From assembly GCF_030407765.1 (NCBI RefSeq), contig NZ_JASDCU010000012.1, positions 86,007 through 150,006 of the forward strand: a DNA stretch of 64,000 bases, written 5' to 3'. The position numbers and the translations under genes are program-made. The DNA comes from Microbacterium sp. APC 3901. Its GTDB lineage: Bacteria > Actinomycetota > Actinomycetes > Actinomycetales > Microbacteriaceae. Under the pieces are notes generated by a model that saw only the letters and a list, made by a program, of their open reading frames with translations, did not search any database and was not told where the DNA came from. The stretch's first letter is position 1. Each line of letters opens with the position of its first letter. Positions 1 through 8,127 of the stretch are shown here, piece by piece.

Positions 1-1223
1 CCGGCCAGGCGAACGGCATCTGGGGCAAGGACGAGAAGTCGGGTCAGTGGTATCAGCACAGCTTCTACGAGCACCAGCCCGACCTGAACATCGCCAACCC
101 TCGCGTGCGCGACGAGATCGCCAAAGTCATCGGGTTCTGGTTGCAGCTGGGCATCTCGGGCTTCCGCGTCGACGCGGTGCCGTTCCTCCTCGAGATCCCC
201 GAGGGCGCAGGCATCCCGGAGCCGCACGAACTGCTCCGCGACATCCGTCGGTTCCTGCAGCGTCGGTCGAGCGAGGCGATCCTGCTCGGCGAGGTCAACC
301 TGCCCTACGACGAACAGTCGCAGTACTTCGGAGGCGATGACGGCGATGAGCTCACGATGCAGTTCGACTTCGTCGGGATGCAGTCGCTCTACCTCTCGTT
401 CGCGCGTAAGGATCCGGCCCCGCTGATCGAGGCGCTGCGCGCCCGCCCCGTGCTCGGCGCCGAGGTGCAGTGGGCGAACTTCCTGCGCAACCACGACGAA
501 TTGACCCTCGACAAGCTCAGCGACAGCGAGCGGCAGGAGGTGTTCGAGGCGTTCGCGCCCGACGAGCGGCAGCGGGTGTTCGGGCGAGGCATCACCCGGC
601 GCCTCCCGCCGATGCTCGACGGCGACCCACGCCGCATCCGCATGGCCTACAGCCTGCTGTTCACCCTGCCCGGCACTCCGGTGCTGTTCTACGGCGAAGA
701 GATCGGCATGGGCGAGAACATCGAGATCCCGGGCAGGGAGGCGGTGCGGACTCCGATGCAGTGGTCCGACGATCGCAACGGAGGGTTCTCGGATGCCGCG
801 CCCAGTCGGCTCGTGGCTCGTCCGCCGTCCGACGGATATGCGCCGGAGCACGTGAACGTCGCCGACCAGCTGGATGACCGCGACTCGCTCCTGTACTTCA
901 TCCGCGCTCTCGCCTCGAGCTATCGGATCTCCCCGGAACTCGGATGGGGCACGTTCGAGGTCATCGACCAGCCAGCCGAGTCGCTGCTCGTGCATTCACT
1001 CTCGGCCGACGTCGGCAGGATGATCGCGCTGCACAACTTCGCAGAGGTGCCGGTGACCACCTCGTTCCGGCTGGCCGACGAGCCCGAGGGCACGACTCTC
1101 GTCGACCTGCTCGAGTCGTCTCGCCTGGCGCTTGACCCGAAGGGGCGTGTGGAACTCGAAGTGCCGGCGTACGGCTACCGCTGGCTTCGTGTGTCGCGTC
1201 CCGGAGACGGTCGAGTGACCTGA
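1..1223 (+). CDS. GH13 alpha-amylase-family glucosidase/trehalose-synthase-like enzyme, 5' end missing
   Basis: Open at the left edge; the frame is readable from base 3 and gives 406 residues to a TGA at 1221-1223. All GH13 catalytic landmarks are visible: GFRVDAV with the nucleophile Asp (codon 171), LLGEVN with the acid/base Glu (codon 291) and RNHDEL with the transition-state Asp (codon 495). TPVLFYGEEIGMGENI and the RTPMQW stretch resemble trehalose synthase, oligo-1,6-glucosidase and related alpha-glucosidases rather than large extracellular amylases. An all-beta C-terminal domain follows (about the last 100 residues). No signal peptide can be judged because the N terminus lies outside. 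Role: hydrolysis or isomerisation of alpha-glucosides, presumably cytoplasmic. The exact substrate cannot be read from sequence. Confidence 0.9.
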   Translation, partial: GQANGIWGKDEKSGQWYQHSFYEHQPDLNIANPRVRDEIAKVIGFWLQLGISGFRVDAVPFLLEIPEGAGIPEPHELLRDIRRFLQRRSSEAILLGEVNLPYDEQSQYFGGDDGDELTMQFDFVGMQSLYLSFARKDPAPLIEALRARPVLGAEVQWANFLRNHDELTLDKLSDSERQEVFEAFAPDERQRVFGRGITRRLPPMLDGDPRRIRMAYSLLFTLPGTPVLFYGEEIGMGENIEIPGREAVRTPMQWSDDRNGGFSDAAPSRLVARPPSDGYAPEHVNVADQLDDRDSLLYFIRALASSYRISPELGWGTFEVIDQPAESLLVHSLSADVGRMIALHNFAEVPVTTSFRLADEPEGTTLVDLLESSRLALDPKGRVELEVPAYGYRWLRVSRPGDGRVT

Positions 1224-1241
1224 GCCTCTGGTCTCTCTGAG

Positions 1242-1493
1242 TCACATCTCCCATTCATCGAACGGGAGATCCCACGCGCCCTGGTCTGGTTCGACGTGCT
1301 CGTCTTTCTCGACCGAGATCACCACGCGCGTCGTCGAGCGGATCAGCGCGCTGATGCTCCGGCCCTCCGCAGGCAGGGTGACGAACGCCGGCGACGACGA
1401 CGCGGCCGCCTCGATCTCCGCCATGATCGGGGGCAGGGGCTGACCGTCGTGAAGCACGAAGCCTCTGCCGTCGATCTCTATGCGAGTCCTCAC
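1242..1493 (-). CDS. Small protein of unknown function, paralogue of the 9761-10042 protein
   Basis: 83 residues from a GTG start (1491-1493) preceded by GGAAGGAGA at good spacing; this signal decides the start. It lies convergent to the GH13 gene with an 18-bp gap. No domain recognised. It aligns along its length with the protein at 9761-10042: I-x-x-DG, L-x-x-x-Q-x-L, an IE-x-A helix, FV and then an R-x-x-S-x-L stretch before a V-x-I strand. That pattern suggests a small alpha/beta fold. The acidic C-terminal tail (about residues 62-83) differs from the paralogue. Function unknown. Confidence 0.7.
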   Translation of the reverse strand: MRTRIEIDGRGFVLHDGQPLPPIMAEIEAAASSSPAFVTLPAEGRSISALIRSTTRVVISVEKDEHVEPDQGAWDLPFDEWEM

Positions 1494-1620
1494 GGATCTC
1501 CTTCCCCTGATGGGCGACGATAGGCGAGACGGTCGCGTGTGCAGAGGGCCTTGCGCCTGGGGCGCGCGGCGGTTAGCGGATCCGCCGCTGAGGGTGGGCT
1601 GCACTCTCTACGATGGGGTG

Positions 1621-2028
1621 ATGCAGGTCTTGGACACTCTCGCTCTCGTCGGTGAGGTGCTCTCCTGGGTGGGCCTCGGCATCGGTCTGCCGCTGCTTCT
1701 CCTGGCGTTTCTCATTCGAACCGTCGAAGGGGCGTGGCTTCCCATCGAGATCGCCGTCATCGAGCGTGACTCGTCGCTGATCGGACGATGGTTCGCCGGA
1801 GGCGACTTTCACGAGAGGCCACTGACCAGGCACGAGTCCGCCGTCGCCGTCGCCGTCGTCGCCGAGGACGGCTGGGCCGAAGGCGTCGTGAGTGCGAACA
1901 ATCCGGCCCGTGCGCGGGTGGGCGAACCGCCTCACGCACGGCGCGTCATCCGAACTCTGGGGATCGTGTTCGCCGGCGTCGGATTCGTGGGACTCGTCGT
2001 GTCGCTGCTGCCGCTGCTGCTGTCCTAG
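1621..2028 (+). CDS. Small membrane protein with N- and C-terminal transmembrane helices
   Basis: 135 residues from ATG at 1621. A hydrophobic helix covers about residues 14-34 and a second the last 25 residues; between them is a soluble segment of about 70 residues rich in charged residues with an alternating A/V strand (SAVAVAVVAEDGW). No family recognised. Its stop overlaps the stop of the convergent glycosyltransferase (2025-2028), so transcription from the two sides must meet here. A frame extends upstream to 1480, but the ATG at 1621 is the first start that excludes the promoter region of the divergent gene. Function unknown. Confidence 0.65.
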   Translation: MQVLDTLALVGEVLSWVGLGIGLPLLLLAFLIRTVEGAWLPIEIAVIERDSSLIGRWFAGGDFHERPLTRHESAVAVAVVAEDGWAEGVVSANNPARARVGEPPHARRVIRTLGIVFAGVGFVGLVVSLLPLLLS

Positions 2029-2894
2029 CTCGGCTGCTCCTGGCCGAGCGTGGCCGTGTCGCCGTCTCGGTCCGATGCGACGCGCCGGAATCCGTCGCCG
2101 TGGGGTTCGACCGCACCGCCCTCGACGAAGCTGTCTATCCAGCCGCGCATCGGCCACTCGCCCCAGCGCTCTGCGAACAGAGCGCCGTTGCGCAGGATGT
2201 CGTCGAGGTGGCGCCACGGCGGAGAGCCGGCCGGGTGCCACTGGTGGTAGGCGTGCGCGCCGCCGACCCACTGCACCCGCATGCCGAGCGACCGAGCCCG
2301 TCGGCCGAGGTCCGTGTCTTCGGCACCGTACCCCTCGTATGCCTCGTCGAAGCCACCGAGACGCGTCCACGCCTCAGCGGTCACCGCGAACGACAGCGAC
2401 CAGAACAGGTCGAACTCGTCATCGGTCGCCGTCACCACCGCGCCCTCCGGAGGCAGGGGACGAGCCGGATGCGGCCGGGTCATGGCGTCGAGCTCGAGCG
2501 GTGTCGACGGGCGCTGCACGCTGTGCAGGTAGGTCACCGGTCCGCAGAGCAGATCGTGCGGGTATTCCTGTGCGGCGCTGACGTATCTCTCGAGCAGTGC
2601 CGGCCCCGGCAGACAGTCCACGTCGAGGAACACCAGCAGGTCGGCGCCGTGATCCAGCGCGAGGGCGGCGGCGGCGTTGCGCGCTGCGCCGACGCGCATG
2701 CCGTCGCGACCCGGCGGCACGTGCGCGAAGAGAGTCGACGGTGCGGCGGGCGGTGCGTCGACGTCGAGCGATGCCTCGACACGCACGACGTCGATGCCCG
2801 GCATGCGCACCTCGTCGAGGAATCGGCGCTGGCGCTGCAGATGGTCGAGACGGTTCACCGATGCGGGGGTGATGACGGCTATACGGGTGGTCAT
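2025..2894 (-). CDS. Family 2-type glycosyltransferase with Glyco_transf_7C C-terminal domain
   Basis: 289 residues, GT-A fold. An N-terminal nucleotide-binding region (IAVITPASVNR) is followed by the metal-binding DxD at D91-V-D93 (FLDVDCLPG) and the galactosyltransferase-type acceptor motif GGFDEAYEGYGAEDTDLGRR at about 180-200, which is characteristic of Glyco_transf_7C. No transmembrane segment, so cytoplasmic. Last gene of a four-gene minus-strand operon; its ATG overlaps the stop of the preceding gene by 4 bp. Donor and acceptor sugars cannot be deduced. The operon organisation implies it acts on the same glycan as its neighbours. Confidence 0.85.
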   Translation of the reverse strand: MTTRIAVITPASVNRLDHLQRQRRFLDEVRMPGIDVVRVEASLDVDAPPAAPSTLFAHVPPGRDGMRVGAARNAAAALALDHGADLLVFLDVDCLPGPALLERYVSAAQEYPHDLLCGPVTYLHSVQRPSTPLELDAMTRPHPARPLPPEGAVVTATDDEFDLFWSLSFAVTAEAWTRLGGFDEAYEGYGAEDTDLGRRARSLGMRVQWVGGAHAYHQWHPAGSPPWRHLDDILRNGALFAERWGEWPMRGWIDSFVEGGAVEPHGDGFRRVASDRDGDTATLGQEQPS

Positions 2895-3901
2895 CGCGCG
2901 AGCTCCTCGATCGTGGCCGCGGCGCGTGCGCTGGCGCCCGCCACCTGCCACACGTCCCAGCGGGGTGCGGTGTCGGCCGCTCGTCGGATGCTGTCGACCA
3001 TCTCGGCGGGCGTCGCATCGGCAGAGACGGTCTGAGCGAGGCCGTGCGCTGCCAGCACGCGGGCCATGTCCTCCTGCTCGTCGAAGGGGCGCTCCTGAGC
3101 GATGACCACAGCTCGGGCATCCGCTGCCGCGAGGTCGGCGATGCTGTTCTGACCCGCCGCGCTCACGACGACCGTAGCTCGGCACAGCAGCGGCCACACA
3201 TCGTCGACGCGATCGGCCACGCCCGCCCCTGCGCTCTCGACGGCCCACCCGTCTGCGCTCAGCAGCTCCATCGTCTGCGCGAGCCGCAGCGGATCGAGGG
3301 CGAGGCCGAGGAACAGCACGCGGTGCACGCCGTCGTCTGCGTCGGTGCGAGCGCGGCCGTCGTAGCGCGAGATCGCGCCCACAGGTCGCACGCGGTCTTC
3401 GCGACCGACGAGGGCCTTCGCGGGGATCGTGCCCGAAGCCCAGGGGGCCAGGATGCGGTCGGCGAGATCGTACCCGAGACGGTGCGGAGCGTCGGTGCGG
3501 TCGCCCGGCTGCGCGACGGAGATCGTCGGCACGCCGAGCAGACGAGCGAGCATCGTGACCTCGACGCTGACGTCGACGACGAACGCGGAGATGGGGCGGA
3601 TCGCCACCCACTCCGCGATCGCCGCGAGACGAGCCTGGTGCCCGGGATGCCCGACGGGCGCCCAATGCAGCGTGCCGCGGGCCGTGACATCGCCGAGCTC
3701 GCGCGCTTCGCGGCGCACTCCGTCGGGCCCGACCACCGCATCGGAGTCGGAGGGCAGCTGCACCCATGTCGTCCTCGGGGCCAGGGACTCGGGCTCGGGG
3801 AGGCTCGAGAACACCGTCACCTCATCGTCGAGGTGCGGGCGGATCGCCTGCATCCGGGTCACGTGCCCCCACCCGTGATGATGCACGTACCAGCCGATCA
3901 T
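2891..3901 (-). CDS. GT-B glycosyltransferase, MurG/UDP-glycosyltransferase-like
   Basis: 336 residues. The N terminus MIGWYVHHHGWGHVTR is the typical glycine/histidine-rich loop of GT-B enzymes such as MurG and macrolide-type glycosyltransferases. The C-terminal half has SAAGQNSIADLAAADARA (about 265-285), the nucleotide-sugar binding motif of the GT28-like domain, followed by PFDEQEDMA. No signal or membrane segment. The start ATG forms an ATGA overlap with the upstream gene and the stop overlaps the downstream start, so translation is probably coupled throughout the operon. Substrate unknown. Confidence 0.8.
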   Translation of the reverse strand: MIGWYVHHHGWGHVTRMQAIRPHLDDEVTVFSSLPEPESLAPRTTWVQLPSDSDAVVGPDGVRREARELGDVTARGTLHWAPVGHPGHQARLAAIAEWVAIRPISAFVVDVSVEVTMLARLLGVPTISVAQPGDRTDAPHRLGYDLADRILAPWASGTIPAKALVGREDRVRPVGAISRYDGRARTDADDGVHRVLFLGLALDPLRLAQTMELLSADGWAVESAGAGVADRVDDVWPLLCRATVVVSAAGQNSIADLAAADARAVVIAQERPFDEQEDMARVLAAHGLAQTVSADATPAEMVDSIRRAADTAPRWDVWQVAGASARAAATIEELAR

Positions 3902-5037
3902 GCTCCGACCGCCTCTACGAGCTCGTGGGCAGGCACCGCGCTCTGCGCGGCGACGGAGAGAACCCGTTCGATCTCGCGGTGCCTGTGATCGAGCGAGTGG
4001 CGAGCGGAGGCCGCCTCGCGCACGACCCGACGAGACAGCCCGAGCCGCGACTGCTCGACCAGTGACGCGGCGGCGTGAGCGAGAGCATCGGTATCGGCGG
4101 CGGGCACGATGGCGGTGCCGGGGATTCCGGCCAGCACCTCGCTGGTGCCACCGGAGTCGAACGCCGCGACGGGCGTGCCGGTCATGAGCGCCTCGGCCAT
4201 CACCAGACCGAAGGGCTCCGACCACACCGGGGTCACGAGAGCAACAGACGCGGCCCCCACGAGGGCCGAGAGCTCGGGCTGTCGCAGGGCCCCGACATAG
4301 TCGATGCCGCCGCCGAGGAGCGGTCGCACCTCACGCTCGAAGTACGCGGCGTCGCCCACGCGGCCGGCGAGCTTCAGGCGCGCCCCGGCGCGTCGTGCGG
4401 CGATGATGGCGAGGTGCGGGGCCTTCTCGGGAACGATCCGTCCGAACCACACCCAGTCGCCGCCGCCTGCGCCCAGGCTCCACTGCGCCGTGTCGACGCC
4501 GTTGGTGAAGACGAACGCCTCGACACCCTCGACCGACCAGGAGCGGGCGGTGTACTGGCTGACCGCGAGGAACCGATGCGGCGACGAGCCGGCGAGCGCG
4601 TTCGAGGCGATCACCATGTCGGCGAGGGGCGGTGTGTGCAGCGTGGTGACGACCGGCACGCCGATGTCACGGCTCCAGAGGATCGGATCCCCGTGGAGGC
4701 TGTGATTGTCGACGACGTCGACGCGGGTCTCGGGGGAGTCGAGCCGATCCCGCACCCGCGCGAAGGCGTCGGTCATGAGCCGACGGTGCCCCTCGGGGAA
4801 GTCGGTGTCCGACGCATCCCGTGATTGATGCCATCGGGGGCTGGGCAGGTGCAGGTCGATGTCGGCGCCGAGGAAGTCCGACCCTTCGGCCGCGCAGAGC
4901 TGCACGTCGTGACCACGGCTGCGCAGCCACCGCACGCGGTTCCACACGACTGCTTCCAACCCACCGGCATGAGGCTGGCGCAGGGCGTGACGTTCGGGGG
5001 CCACGACGAGCACCCGCAACCGCTCGCGAGCGATCAC
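3898..5037 (-). CDS. GT4-family glycosyltransferase
   Basis: 379 residues, GT-B fold. The N-terminal HAGGLEAVVW is the usual glycine-rich acceptor-side loop; in the C-terminal domain DWVWFGRIVPEKAPHLAI and EPFGLVMAEALMTGTPVAAFDSGGTSEVL are the classical GT4 donor-binding motifs (E-x7-E). Cytoplasmic. Overlaps both neighbours by 4 bp, second gene of the minus-strand operon. GT4 enzymes are retaining transferases using nucleotide sugars; which sugar is not evident. Confidence 0.88.
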   Translation of the reverse strand: MIARERLRVLVVAPERHALRQPHAGGLEAVVWNRVRWLRSRGHDVQLCAAEGSDFLGADIDLHLPSPRWHQSRDASDTDFPEGHRRLMTDAFARVRDRLDSPETRVDVVDNHSLHGDPILWSRDIGVPVVTTLHTPPLADMVIASNALAGSSPHRFLAVSQYTARSWSVEGVEAFVFTNGVDTAQWSLGAGGGDWVWFGRIVPEKAPHLAIIAARRAGARLKLAGRVGDAAYFEREVRPLLGGGIDYVGALRQPELSALVGAASVALVTPVWSEPFGLVMAEALMTGTPVAAFDSGGTSEVLAGIPGTAIVPAADTDALAHAAASLVEQSRLGLSRRVVREAASARHSLDHRHREIERVLSVAAQSAVPAHELVEAVGA

Positions 5038-6128
5038 GCGCGTGCTCCCGTCGGGATCTCGGCGCTCGCGGCGTAGAGCCGGGCGTGCGCGTCGCGCACG
5101 GCCTCACGCTCGGCCACTCTCTCGGAGCGTCGCCGTTCGACCAGCGATGCGCGAGGTGATGTGGCGCGCGCATCGGAGGCGAGCGCCACCGCCTCGACCA
5201 GCGTCTGCGGCTCGTCGAGGTCGATGACGAAGAAGTCATCGGGATGCTGCGACCCGATGTGTCCGACATCCGTTCCGGCCACGGGGACCCCCAGGTCGTA
5301 GCAGAGCTCGACCCATCCCGAGTGTGTGCCGTGCAGATAAGGCAGGACGAAGAGGTCGAGTCCGCCGATCCACGCATCGATGCCCGCGTCGCTGAGCCTC
5401 GGGGTGCGTCGCACCCGCACCGAAGGGTGATCCTCGGCCGCAGCGGTCACGCGCGCGGCCGCTGCGTCATCGCGGACGCGCTCGTGCATCAGCACCTCGA
5501 ATTCGACGGCCCGGCCCGTCTGTGCGAGCAGCGCGGCGGCGTCGACGGCCGCGCGTACCGCACGCTCGGCGGCGATGTTGGGGCGCAGGTCTCGCAGGTG
5601 GATTCCGATCCGCAGGGTCTCGTCGACCGTGCGCTCGGGCACTGCGGCACCGTCGAGCAGAGTGGGGTGAGCCAGCACCCGGCTGTTGCGGTGCCACCGC
5701 CGTTCGATCTCCGCGGCCGCGGTCGAGGTGAGCGTGATGAGGTGGTCGGCTGACGGGATGATCACGTCGAGCAGTTCTCGGTAGGGTCGCTGATCGACGA
5801 GCTGCGGGTTCTCCAGGTCGTGCACGGTGTACACGACGGGGCGGCCGAGCCGGTGCGCGGTCTCGAGAGCCTCGCGCAGTTCGTCCGACGAGAACGACTC
5901 GAGACCGAAGTGCACATGCAGCACGTCGAAGTCCGCAGCGTGCGAATCGAGCCACGGCGCGGTGAGCGCCACCGGCGGCCACCACACGTCGGCGGGCGCG
6001 CCGGGAACAGGAGGGTCGGGCAGCACGCGCACACGCTGTGTGTCGGTGATCGCACGCACATAGGGGTGGGCGGCAGGAATCGAGGCGACGCGGATGAGGG
6101 CAGGTTCGGTGACGATGTGGTTCTCCAT
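5034..6128 (-). CDS. GT-B glycosyltransferase, first gene of the minus-strand glycan operon
   Basis: 364 residues counted from ATG 6126-6128. A TTG (6182) and another ATG lie upstream in frame, but conserved-looking sequence begins at about LIRVASIPAAHPYV, so 6128 is preferred; no strong ribosome-binding site decides it. Features: VLHVHFGLESFS and VVYTVHDLENPQ in the N-terminal lobe, then LDLFVLPYLHGTHSGWVELCYDLGVPVAGTDVG, an analogue of the GT4 donor-binding region. No membrane segment. It is divergent from the WcbI-type gene across about 100 bp that must carry both operon promoters. Substrate unknown. Confidence 0.75.
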   Translation of the reverse strand: MENHIVTEPALIRVASIPAAHPYVRAITDTQRVRVLPDPPVPGAPADVWWPPVALTAPWLDSHAADFDVLHVHFGLESFSSDELREALETAHRLGRPVVYTVHDLENPQLVDQRPYRELLDVIIPSADHLITLTSTAAAEIERRWHRNSRVLAHPTLLDGAAVPERTVDETLRIGIHLRDLRPNIAAERAVRAAVDAAALLAQTGRAVEFEVLMHERVRDDAAAARVTAAAEDHPSVRVRRTPRLSDAGIDAWIGGLDLFVLPYLHGTHSGWVELCYDLGVPVAGTDVGHIGSQHPDDFFVIDLDEPQTLVEAVALASDARATSPRASLVERRRSERVAEREAVRDAHARLYAASAEIPTGARA

Positions 6129-6226
6129 TGGCGGCACAGCACGACGTGCGGGCATCGCAAGACGGAGGTGACCGCGCAGCAATGGGGACGCACGATCAGA
6201 TGCGATCGAGGGGGTACGTTCGAATC

Positions 6227-7156
6227 ATGAGCCATGCCCCCGAACTGCGCACGGGCGTTGCGCCCGCTGGCTCCCTGGTGCTAGCGCGCCGCCAACACTA
6301 CTCGGAGTTCTACGGGCTGGCTCCGCTTCCCGAGAGTTTCGGCGTCGTGCTCGGCAACTGCCAGGCCGAATCGCTGCGCATGGTGATGGATGCCCCCGAG
6401 CACCGCTTCGTACGCGTTCCCGCCGTGCACGAGATGACCGCGGACGACACCGCGCGGCTGCATGAGGTCGTGCGCACCGCCGACACCGTGGTGAGCCAGC
6501 CGATCCGCGACGACTATCGCGATCTGCCGTTGGGCACGCGACAGATCGCCGCGGCGACGGATGCCCGCGTGCTGACCGTTCCCCCGGTGCGCTTCGCAGG
6601 GCTGCATCCCTTCCAGGCCGCGATCCGCGTGCCCGGCGTCGAGGGCGACCCACCCGTCGTGGCCTATCACGACATCCGCACGCTCGCCGCCGTCGCCGGT
6701 GTCGCCGTCGTCGCCGCGCTGACCCCCGATCAGGTGCGTGCGGTGGGTGCGTCGTCGATCGACACCCTGCGCGTGCGCGAGCAGAGCGCGGACGTGCGGG
6801 TCTCCGACCTTTTCGACTCGGTCACGGCCGATCATGCGCGCACCGTGAACCACCCGGGTGACGCGGTGTGGATGCCGTTGGGGGCTCGCGTGCTCGCGGC
6901 ACTCGGTCACGCGGGCGGCCCGACCGACCCCGGCCGGCCGCTGTTGAACTCGGTGCGGGCGCCGCTGCACCCCGAGGTCATCGAGGCCTGGGCGCTGCCC
7001 GACGAGCCGCGCGCGCACTGGATCGTCGACGGGGCGACGGTCGACGATGCCGAGGTGCGGGCCGCGCACCTCGAGTGGTACACAGCCCACCCCGAGTTCG
7101 TCGACGCCGCAGTGATACGTCTCGCCCTTCTGCTCGATGTATGGCGGGCACGATGA
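6227..7156 (+). CDS. WcbI-family polysaccharide biosynthesis protein (putative acyltransferase)
   Basis: 309 residues from ATG 6227. VVLGNCQAESLRM (G43-N-C-Q46) is the hallmark of the WcbI domain, first described in the Burkholderia capsule locus and structurally an SGNH-like putative acetyltransferase/hydrolase. Two later segments (DDYRDLPLGTR; HPFQAAIRVPG) fit the family. Cytoplasmic, no signal. It opens the plus-strand half of the glycan locus; its TGA overlaps the ATG of the next gene (ATGA). Likely acts on a surface glycan made by the surrounding transferases. The acetyltransferase role is family-level inference. Confidence 0.75.
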   Translation: MSHAPELRTGVAPAGSLVLARRQHYSEFYGLAPLPESFGVVLGNCQAESLRMVMDAPEHRFVRVPAVHEMTADDTARLHEVVRTADTVVSQPIRDDYRDLPLGTRQIAAATDARVLTVPPVRFAGLHPFQAAIRVPGVEGDPPVVAYHDIRTLAAVAGVAVVAALTPDQVRAVGASSIDTLRVREQSADVRVSDLFDSVTADHARTVNHPGDAVWMPLGARVLAALGHAGGPTDPGRPLLNSVRAPLHPEVIEAWALPDEPRAHWIVDGATVDDAEVRAAHLEWYTAHPEFVDAAVIRLALLLDVWRAR

Positions 7157-8127
7157 ACGCCGCACCGCTGCTCGTCGTGCACCCCGGCACCCACGGCGTC
7201 GCGATGTACGCGAGGGACATGGCGTCCGCGGTGCGCGCGGCTCGGCCGTCGATCCGGACGATCGACGCGGCCGATCTGGAAACGGCACCCGGGGACGCCC
7301 CGCTGCATGTGCACTTCACGGATCGGCTGTGGGGTGCTTCTCCCGAGGAGGCGTCACGGGCGTTCGGCGCGCTCGCCGCGCGTCGAGCGGTCAGCGTCAC
7401 TCTGCACGACGTGCCGCAGGCGTCTGACGGGGAGCGCAATCTGCCCCGCCGACGAGCGGCCTACGCCGCCGTGGCCGTGGCGGCGCGAGGAGTGGCGGTC
7501 AACAGCGAACACGAGCGAGCGCTGCTTCGCGAAGAGGCGGTCTGGTCGGGCCCGGCCGTGAGCATCCCTCTGCCGGTGGACCTCGAGACCGGCGCGCCAC
7601 GGATGCCGGCGGATGGCTCGGTCGGCGTGCTCGGGTACTTCTATCCCGGCAAGGGGCATGATGAGGCGGCCCGAGCAGCGGCGCACGCGGGCATCGGAAG
7701 GATGACGATCCTCGGTCGTGCCTCGGACGGGCACGCCGCCGAGCTCGAGGAGTTCGTCCTCCGTGCGGGTGCGCTCGGGGTCGACGTTGAGGTCACGGGC
7801 TGGCTCGACGACGCGGAGATCGCGCGACGTGGCCGCGCTGTGTCGGTGCCGGTCATCGCGCATCGGCACGTGTCGGCATCCGGTTCGCTGGCGTCGTGGA
7901 TCGGCTGGGGCCGGCGACCTGTCGCGGTGAGCAACCGCTACATGGACGAGATGGCGGCCCTGCGCCCCGGAACACTGCAGACGGTCGACGAGCCCGAGCT
8001 CGCGGTGGCGGTGCGGCAGGCGTTCGAGCACCCGGAGTCGACCTGGCACGGGTTGACGCGGCTGCCGATGGCATGGCCGGAGGCGGCCGAGGGGTACTTG
8101 CGCTGGTGGGGAGGGCTGGCCTGGTGA
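7153..8127 (+). CDS. Glycosyltransferase-like protein, GT-B type
   Basis: 324 residues from the ATG at 7153 that overlaps the previous stop; an in-frame ATG at 7141 is the alternative. The N-terminal lobe holds LLVVHPGTHGVAMYARDMA (a glycine loop as in GT4 enzymes) and VSVTLHDVPQ; the central VGVLGYFYPGKGHDEAARAA matches the start of the GT4 C-terminal domain. The usual E-x7-E donor motif is degenerate here, so an altered or weakened donor site is possible. It overlaps the next gene by 4 bp (GTGA). Confidence 0.7.
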   Translation: MNAAPLLVVHPGTHGVAMYARDMASAVRAARPSIRTIDAADLETAPGDAPLHVHFTDRLWGASPEEASRAFGALAARRAVSVTLHDVPQASDGERNLPRRRAAYAAVAVAARGVAVNSEHERALLREEAVWSGPAVSIPLPVDLETGAPRMPADGSVGVLGYFYPGKGHDEAARAAAHAGIGRMTILGRASDGHAAELEEFVLRAGALGVDVEVTGWLDDAEIARRGRAVSVPVIAHRHVSASGSLASWIGWGRRPVAVSNRYMDEMAALRPGTLQTVDEPELAVAVRQAFEHPESTWHGLTRLPMAWPEAAEGYLRWWGGLAW